From NCBI GenBank assembly GCA_016490735.1, contig JAEMWC010001397.1:65001-129000 (forward strand): a stretch of 64,000 nt of DNA, read 5' to 3'. Below the pieces are notes generated by a model. That model saw only the letters and a program-made list of their open reading frames with translations, had not been told where the DNA came from and ran no database searches. How positions within the stretch are numbered: position 1 is the stretch's first letter; every line of letters starts with the position of its first letter. The stretch is from Pachyseris speciosa. Its lineage: Eukaryota > Cnidaria > Anthozoa > Scleractinia > Pachyseridae. A program made the translations under genes and the position numbers. Shown here piece after piece: positions 57,944-64,000 of the stretch.

Positions 57944-58582
57944 ATGGCACTAACAGGATTCTTAGAACATGGAGTCCCTTATTTAGCAAAGAAAGGTGTA
58001 GAAATGGGAAGATATTATGCTTCCGAAGCAATGAGAAATCCAAAGCTGCAAAAGCAATTGATGGATAAAGGAATTTCCCTCACAAAGCCTATAATTACAA
58101 AGGTTGGGACTGAAGCTTTAAATCAACTGTCAACAAAAGTGAGACCAAACATTCGTTATAAAACAGATATCAAGGGATTGGATTATGGCAAAGGTATTGA
58201 CATTCACAAGATGATCGGTAAACTACCAAAACCAAAAGCAGGTTGGACACCAAGTAAATATAAATATATGGGACCTTACAATCCATTGCATGAGCAGTTG
58301 GAATATGATCCAAATACTGGTGAGGTCTTGAAATGGAATGTACAACCTTACAATAAGGTGGATGAAATAGCAGCTTATCATGATATTTGTTATGATATGG
58401 GAAAAAATAAAGGTGATTGTGATAGAACAATGGTTGAGTCACTTGATCAAATACCGTATGGTGAGATGCCAAAATGGGGTCAAACAGCCAGATTCTTAAT
58501 TGACAAAAAACAGAAATTAGGTCTTGGTGTTTCAAAAAACGGAAAAAGCCGTCGAGTGAAGAAAACTGGCAAGAAAAATTAG
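57944..58582 (+). CDS. PLA2-like virion protein
   Basis: The 212-residue protein has YMGPYNPLHEQL at about 106-117, similar to the calcium loop of parvovirus-type phospholipase A2 domains (YxGPxNxL). The catalytic pair is in AAYHDICYDMG at about 143-153. A third segment, KGDCDRTMVESL, follows. In parvoviral VP1 this enzyme helps virions leave endosomes. In Polintons a related domain is a virion component. The C-terminus is basic (GKSRRVKKTGKKN). The calcium loop has Tyr where Gly is common. It is intact and overlaps the integrase frame at its end. Confidence 0.75.
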   Translation: MALTGFLEHGVPYLAKKGVEMGRYYASEAMRNPKLQKQLMDKGISLTKPIITKVGTEALNQLSTKVRPNIRYKTDIKGLDYGKGIDIHKMIGKLPKPKAGWTPSKYKYMGPYNPLHEQLEYDPNTGEVLKWNVQPYNKVDEIAAYHDICYDMGKNKGDCDRTMVESLDQIPYGEMPKWGQTARFLIDKKQKLGLGVSKNGKSRRVKKTGKKN

Positions 58583-59170
58583 CAGATGAGTTACATGCAC
58601 CCATAAAACGAAATTTCACTCGGCGGCGTGTGATTGTAAATAAAATTGATGAAATATGGGCAAGTGATCTAGTTGAAATGCAACAGTTTAGTAAATGGAA
58701 TAAAGGTTATCGATATCTTCTTATGGTTATTGATGTATTCAGCAAATATGGTTGGATTGTCCCATTGAAGGATAAGAAAGGTGAATCTGTCACTGAAGCA
58801 TTCAAAACAATATTCAAGGAAGGCAGAAAACCACAATATCTATGGGTTGACAATCTATATCCGAATATCTAAGTATAAACGGAATGTGTTTGACAAGGGC
58901 TATACACCAAATTGGACAGAAGAAGTGTTTACAGTTGATAAGATCCAATACACTAATCCAATAACATACAAACTAAAAGATCTCAACGATGAAGAAATAC
59001 AAGGGAGTTTTCATGAACCTGAATTGTTAAAAGCCAGACAGGATGTTTTCCGTATTGATAAAGTCATTCGCAGAGATTACAAGAAGAAACAAGCTTTGGT
59101 TAAGTGGAAGGGATATAGTGATGACTTCAACAGTTGGATACCGTTCAGGGATTTAAAAGATATATTATAA
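58540..59170 (+). pseudogene. Retrovirus-like integrase with core deletion, chromodomain kept
   Basis: The N-terminal part of the catalytic core is clear: IDEIWASDLVEMQQFSKWNK then YRYLLMVIDVFSKYGW, giving the first Asp. It continues to PQYLWVD near 58850, the second Asp region. Right after this the frame breaks, and sequence resumes at the C-terminal domain (KYKRNVFDKGYTPNWTEEVF). The stretch between the second Asp and this domain, including the catalytic Glu helix, is missing. A chromodomain closes the protein (VIRRDYKKKQALVKWKGYSD then DFNSWIPFRDL). Polinton integrases insert the element into the host genome. This one cannot be active. Frames open upstream to about 58500, overlapping the PLA2-like gene. 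Confidence 0.85.
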
Positions 59171-59319
59171 AAAGAAAATTATCTAACATATATATAAGTA
59201 GACCTTACAGTAGTATATACTGTTATTTGCTCACGGTAGCCAAGAATATTATTATTCCTGACTATATTTAAACACAGGTCGAAAATCAATTAAAAATAAA
59301 AAATAAATTATTATAATAT
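59171..59319. other. Intergenic spacer with a TCTAACATATATATAAG signal
   Basis: The 149-base gap holds TCTAACATATATATAAG at about 59182 without a following ATG, a short palindrome (ACAGTAGTATATACTGT) and AT-rich sequence before the nuclease start. Confidence 0.4.
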
Positions 59320-59712
59320 ATGAAAAATAATATAATTTCAATTAAAAATGAATATGATCTACATAGCAGTGTTGTATCATTTATCAGAAGGAAATATGAA
59401 GACGCATTAATGATCGCAGGACTAGGTGAGAATCAAATGACTCCGGGGATAAGAATCAGAAGTTATAACAAAGGATATATGGCCGGTCAGTGTGATTTGA
59501 TGTTATTGAATGCAACTGAAAAATACAATGCTTTGTGTCTTGAATTTAAAAGCCCAACTGGCATCTTCACTGTGTCCAATAATCAGCTCAAAATGAAGGC
59601 AAAGTATGAGAAAAACGAATGCCGGTACATCATGAGTAATTGTTTCGAAGACTTGATCCACGAAATAACTAAGCATTTGGAAGAAAGCAGAAGATATCTG
59701 AACGGAGAATAA
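59320..59712 (+). CDS. VRR-NUC type nuclease
   Basis: The 130-residue protein has an N-terminal helix (SSVVSFIRRKYEDALMIAG), then GIRIRSYNKGYMAGQCDLML with the catalytic Asp in GQCDL, and CLEFKSPTGIFTVSNNQLKM with the E-x-K pair and a conserved S-x-x-Q. This is the PD-(D/E)XK fold of the VRR-NUC family of replication and repair nucleases. A role in resolving or trimming element DNA during replication is inferred. It is intact and convergent with the HNH gene, whose stop is one base away. Confidence 0.78.
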   Translation: MKNNIISIKNEYDLHSSVVSFIRRKYEDALMIAGLGENQMTPGIRIRSYNKGYMAGQCDLMLLNATEKYNALCLEFKSPTGIFTVSNNQLKMKAKYEKNECRYIMSNCFEDLIHEITKHLEESRRYLNGE

Positions 59713-60459
59713 TTATTTGCACTTTTTATTGTGATATTGTCTATTATTGTTTTTCATCACTTTGTCACACCTGGGACATTTGTACTCTTTGTTTGTCCAT
59801 TTTTTCAATGACAGCGCATGGTGACTCTTTTTGTCTTCATCGGGAACTCTCCTTGGTCTTTTATTAGCTGATTTGATATAATCATCTGGTAGATCCTCTT
59901 TTTTGACATACTCAAATTTGTATGAATAACCATCTTTCTTTGATTTACTTGATTTGAAATATTTAACTCCATCATAAACTTTTCTTATAGCGGATTGACC
60001 TATATCAAGATATTGTGAACAGCAGTATATACTATTAAAGTGTAAAACCTCATTTGTCGAAATATTAGTCGCTTTCACACATCTTGGATTTCTTTGGACA
60101 TTTTTTGGGTATGAATAGTCACGATACTTAACAGATTTCAAAGTGTTTTCACTCTGTGTTAAAAGCTGTAGATTACACAATCTGTTGTCGTCTCTTGTGT
60201 CATTGATATGATCGATGACTTTATCCTTTGGAATAATACCATTGTGGCACTCCCAAACAAACCGATGGACACGATAATTTTTTCGACCATTTTGACCATG
60301 TTTTCTCACTTTACATAACAAGTATCCTGTGTAATGTTCAGCTCCCTTCATCGGTACTTTTTTGATGATATTTATAACATTTCCATCCTTATCAGAAGCA
60401 TACAGATCGTAAACTGGATGAATGTTGTAAACGCACTCGTTAATTTCAATCTTATTCAT
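59713..60459 (-). CDS. HNH homing-type endonuclease with NUMOD-like and zinc-finger parts
   Basis: The 248-residue protein starts with YDLYASDKDGNVINIIKKVP, a NUMOD4-like segment. The HNH core follows: RVHRFVWECHNGIIPKDKVI then DHINDTRDDNRLCNLQLLTQ, with paired His and Asn-x8-Asn positions. A NUMOD1-like helix-turn-helix (IYCCSQYLDIGQSAIRKVYD) and a C-terminal finger (YKCPRCDKVMKNNNRQYHNK) come after. This is the architecture of free-standing phage and viral homing endonucleases. Its reverse orientation between the nuclease and polymerase genes suggests a separate insertion. It appears intact. Confidence 0.8.
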   Translation of the reverse strand: MNKIEINECVYNIHPVYDLYASDKDGNVINIIKKVPMKGAEHYTGYLLCKVRKHGQNGRKNYRVHRFVWECHNGIIPKDKVIDHINDTRDDNRLCNLQLLTQSENTLKSVKYRDYSYPKNVQRNPRCVKATNISTNEVLHFNSIYCCSQYLDIGQSAIRKVYDGVKYFKSSKSKKDGYSYKFEYVKKEDLPDDYIKSANKRPRRVPDEDKKSHHALSLKKWTNKEYKCPRCDKVMKNNNRQYHNKKCK

Positions 60460-60533
60460 TATAATATAGTTTACATAATAATTCTTTAAATAAAAATTTT
60501 TATTAAGACATTTAAAAGTATATAAATTATTAT

Positions 60534-63500
60534 CTAATTATAATATAAGATGAATAAGAAAGATTTCAAAAAACTTAGCAAATCCCAGCTCATAGAAATG
60601 TTGATTAAGATGAATGAAAGGCTTGAAAAAGTAGAGAAGCAACAGAAGTTAATGAGATCAGAAATAAAAAACAGAAGAAACCCAAAATAGTTATAGTTGA
60701 TGAAGACAGACCAGTTCCAGCACCTCGCAAGAGTGTTAAACAGATGGTACAAGATTATGAACACAATATTCCCCCACCAACAAGACTTATTCCAGCCCCC
60801 AGAACCAAGAGACCAGTACCTGCACCGAGTACAAGGATTACACAAACAGAGAAAGCTCTAAAGGGCTTCACTGAGTCTTATGAAATTGGAATAAAAAATG
60901 ACAAAGACCCGCTAGATCAGCTACTAAACACAAGAATGGCAATCGAAACACACATTAAAAAATTGTTAAATGAAATGAAAGGACTGAAATTTGTTGAGAC
61001 ACTTAAAGTGCAATTCACAAAAATGACGGATGGAAGTCTAGAGTTTAAAACAGGCTATTTCAACAGCACACCTCAAACAATTATCAATGATCCAGGAATT
61101 TCAGAATCACTTGAATTATCAAAGCAGGAAATATTGAATAAGATAGCTAAATGGGTATCTGAAGGTTCTGGCTGGACTATTGAATCAGTCGAAAACCACT
61201 ATCTTAATGTTGTGAAATATCAACCGATGAGAGGCTCCTCATACAATAAAATACCAAATGAACTCAGAAACAGTCTGAAGGGGTTGATCAATATTAAAAA
61301 TGAAGATAATGAATGCTTCAGATGGTGTCACATCAGGCATTTGAATCCACAAGACAAAAACCCACAGAGGATTAAAAAAGTTGATAAACAGTATATCGAC
61401 AAATTGGATTATTCAGGAATTGAGTTCCCAGTGGCAACAAAGCAGTACAATAAGATTGAAAAACAAAATGAGATCAACATCAATGTTTTCGGTTATGAGG
61501 ACAAACAACCATACCCAATTTTTGTTTCAAAAGAGAAATATGCAGACTGCTTAAATCTGCTTCTAATAACTGAAAATGAAAACAAGCATTATGTGCTAAT
61601 CAATGATTTCAACAAGTTTATGTACAATCAAACAAAGCATAAAGAAAGAAAACACTTTTGCATGAACTGCCTTCAATGCTTCAGCTCTGAAAGGGTGTTG
61701 AATGATCACAAGGACAACTGCATGCAAGTTAATGGCACACAAGCAATAAAGATGCCAACCAAGGATAACAATATTCTGAAATTCAACAACTTTCATAAAC
61801 AACAACAGGTACCATTTGTGATCTATGCTGATTTTGAGGCTATCACTGAAAAAATACACGGTTGCCAACCCAACAATGATTAATCATTCACCGAAGCCTA
61901 TCAGAAGCATACTGATTGTGGATATGGATACAAAGTTGTTTGTTGCTATGATGATAAATACAGCAAACCAGCAGCAATATACAGGGGTGAAAAGGCTGTG
62001 TACAAATTCATGGAAGCTATGTTGGAGGAAGTTGCATATTGCAAGAAGATTGTTAAAAAAGAATTCAACAAACCATTGAAAATGACAAAAGATGATGAGG
62101 AGGAATTCCAAAAAGCCGAAGTTTGTCACATTTGTGATAAAAAATACACTGACAAAGATATTCGAGTACGAGATCACTGTCATATTACTGGCCAGTATAG
62201 AGGATCAGCTCATCAAGAATGTAACCTGAAACTTAGAGTCAATCCAGAAGAAATAAAGATACCTGTTATATTTCACAATCTAAGAGGTTATGATAGTCAT
62301 TTTATCATGCAAGAGATCGGTGCAATTGTAAAGAAACACACCTATAAAAATAAGAAAGGTGAAAAGTGCCAAATGACAATCAATGCTATCCCCAATAACA
62401 TGGAGAAGTATATGGCTTTCATGCTTGGTAATCACTTGACCTTTCTTGATAGTTTCCAGTTCATGAGCTCTAGTTTGGAAAAACTTGTAGGCAATCTACC
62501 AAAAGAAGCCTTAAAATACACCTCACAAGAGTTCAAGGGAAATGATCTTAATCTGGTGGCACAGAAAGGTGTTTATCCTTATGACTATATGGATAGTTTC
62601 AATAAATTTAACCAAAAGCTGCCATCAAAAGATGAATTTTATAGCATATTGAGTGATGAACATATATCAGATGAAGATTATGCACATGCTCAGACTGTTT
62701 GGAATGCATTCTCTTTGAATAACATGGGTGAGTATCATGATCTGTACCTTAAAACAGATGTACTACTATTGGCTGATGTATTTGAAAACTTCAGAAAAAC
62801 ATGTATTGAGTACTACAAACTGGACCCATGCCACTATTTCACATCTCCTGGCTTATCATGGGATGCAATGTTAAAGATGACTGATATCAAACTGGAATTG
62901 ATGACTGACATTGATATGTTCCAGTTCATTGAAAAGGGTATGAGAGGTGGTATCAGCTATATTGCTAACCGTTATGGTAAAGCAAATAATAAATACATGA
63001 ATGAGTATGATGAGAAGGCGCCCTCAAAATACATTATGTATCTTGATGCCAATAATCTATATGGTTGGGCAATGAGCCAATACCTTCCAACTGGTGGATT
63101 CAGATGGATGACTGAGAATAAAATAAATAATCTCAACCTGGCTAAGTACAAAGAAGATAGCAACAAGGGTTTGATTCTGGAAGTTGATCTGGAATATCCC
63201 CAGGAGTTGCATGATCTACATAATGATTACCCACTTGGGCCAGAGAAGGTGAAAGTAACTGAAGACATGCTTTCAGACTATTGCAAGGATATAGCAAAGA
63301 AATATAATATATCAACTGGTTTGGTACATAAACTGATACCAACATTAAGCAGCAAAGAGAAGTATGTACTGCATTACAGGAACCTCCAATTATACACAGA
63401 CTTGGGTTTGAAAATAACAAAAATCCATAGGGTGCTTGAGTTCAATCAGTCCCCTTGGCTGAGGCAGTACATTGAATTCAACACTCAGAAAAGAACTAAT

Positions 63501-64000
63501 GCCAAAAATGCTTTTGAGAAAGACTTTTTCAAGTTAATGAACAACTCAGTATTTTTTTGGCAAAACCATGGAGAATCTCAGAAAGAGAGTAGATGTCAGA
63601 TTGGTGACAGATGAGAAGAAGCTATTGAAATTAGCCAGTAAACCAACTTATGTTAGCAGTAAGATATTCAATGAAAATCTGGTTGCAGTGCACAAGATCA
63701 AAGAAACACTGACTTTGAACAGGCCGGCATATGTAGGAATGTGTATTCTTGATCTTAGTAAGACACTAATGTATGATTTCCATTATAATTACATTAAACA
63801 AAAGTATGGTAATAAGGCCAAGCTGCTCTTCACTGATACAGACAGTTTGACATATGAAATTGAAGCTGAAGATGTCTATAGGGATTTCTGGAATGATAAA
63901 GATAAATTTGACAATAGTGACTACCCTGAAAGCTCACCTTATTTCAATAAGACCAATAAAAAAGTAATTGGAAAAATGAAAGATGAGGCAGCAGGAGTAC
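60534..64000 (+). pseudogene. Protein-primed type family B DNA polymerase, three lesions, cut by window end
   Basis: The frame begins at ATG 60550 after a TCTAATTATAATATAAG signal. It changes frame near 60680, stops at TAA 61881-61883 and shifts again at a run of seven T near 63551. Motifs on either side are in family order: a C2H2-like HFCMNCLQCFSSERVLNDHK at about 61652, Exo I FVIYADFEAI near 61820, ExoII FHNLRGYDSHFIM near 62275, Pol A YLDANNLYGWAMSQ near 63040, and Pol C FTDTDSLTYE near 63834. An HNH-like CHICDKKY...CHITGQYRGSAH insert lies near 62130. It continues past the right edge. In intact Polintons this enzyme replicates the element. Confidence 0.88.

Overview
The window reads as nuclear DNA of an anthozoan cnidarian, most probably a stony coral. 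The evidence is a large intron-rich innate-immunity gene, LINE, Penelope, Harbinger, SINE and MITE debris of the kinds common in cnidarian genomes, and an integrated Polinton/Maverick (adintovirus-like) element. No database search was run. All identities rest on motifs, frames, splice signals and gene order read from the sequence.

Bases 1-16600 are a repeat field with no host gene that I can support. It holds a minus-strand L1-like retrotransposon (1-4484) whose ORF1 is split by two MITEs, C-terminal remnants of other LINEs, a rearranged Penelope GIY-YIG fragment, a hAT-type MITE with clean 8-bp target duplications, hairpin MITEs, tRNA-derived SINE sequence and a Harbinger remnant.

Bases 16602-42932 hold one plus-strand gene that I could assemble into 13 exons with consistent phase (5328 nt, 1775 residues). 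It encodes a death-fold-like N-terminus, NB-ARC, TPRs, two ZU5 domains, a UPA-like region and a C-terminal death domain: a PIDD1-like tail on an NB-ARC/TPR receptor. One intron is of the GC-AG type. Both sites where PIDD1 carries its His-Phe-Ser self-cleavage motif are altered (RYS and HFC). The introns carry many fold-back elements, SINEs, a 5'-truncated LINE and a nearly complete two-gene Harbinger transposon (39681-42377).

Bases about 46000-64000 are a Polinton-type element that runs off the right edge. The minus strand encodes a packaging ATPase, two collagen-stalk fibre proteins, an unrecognised small protein and a two-helix membrane protein. The plus strand encodes a VLTF3-like zinc protein, a minor virion protein, penton-like and major capsid proteins, core proteins, an adenain-like protease, a PLA2-like protein, integrase, a VRR-NUC nuclease and family B DNA polymerase. 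An HNH endonuclease gene sits in reverse orientation just before the polymerase. Polymerase, integrase, penton, one fibre and two small genes carry stops, frameshifts or deletions, so this copy looks dead although many structural genes remain open. A TCTAA plus TATATG-like signal lies just upstream of many start codons on both strands and looks like a shared element-specific promoter.
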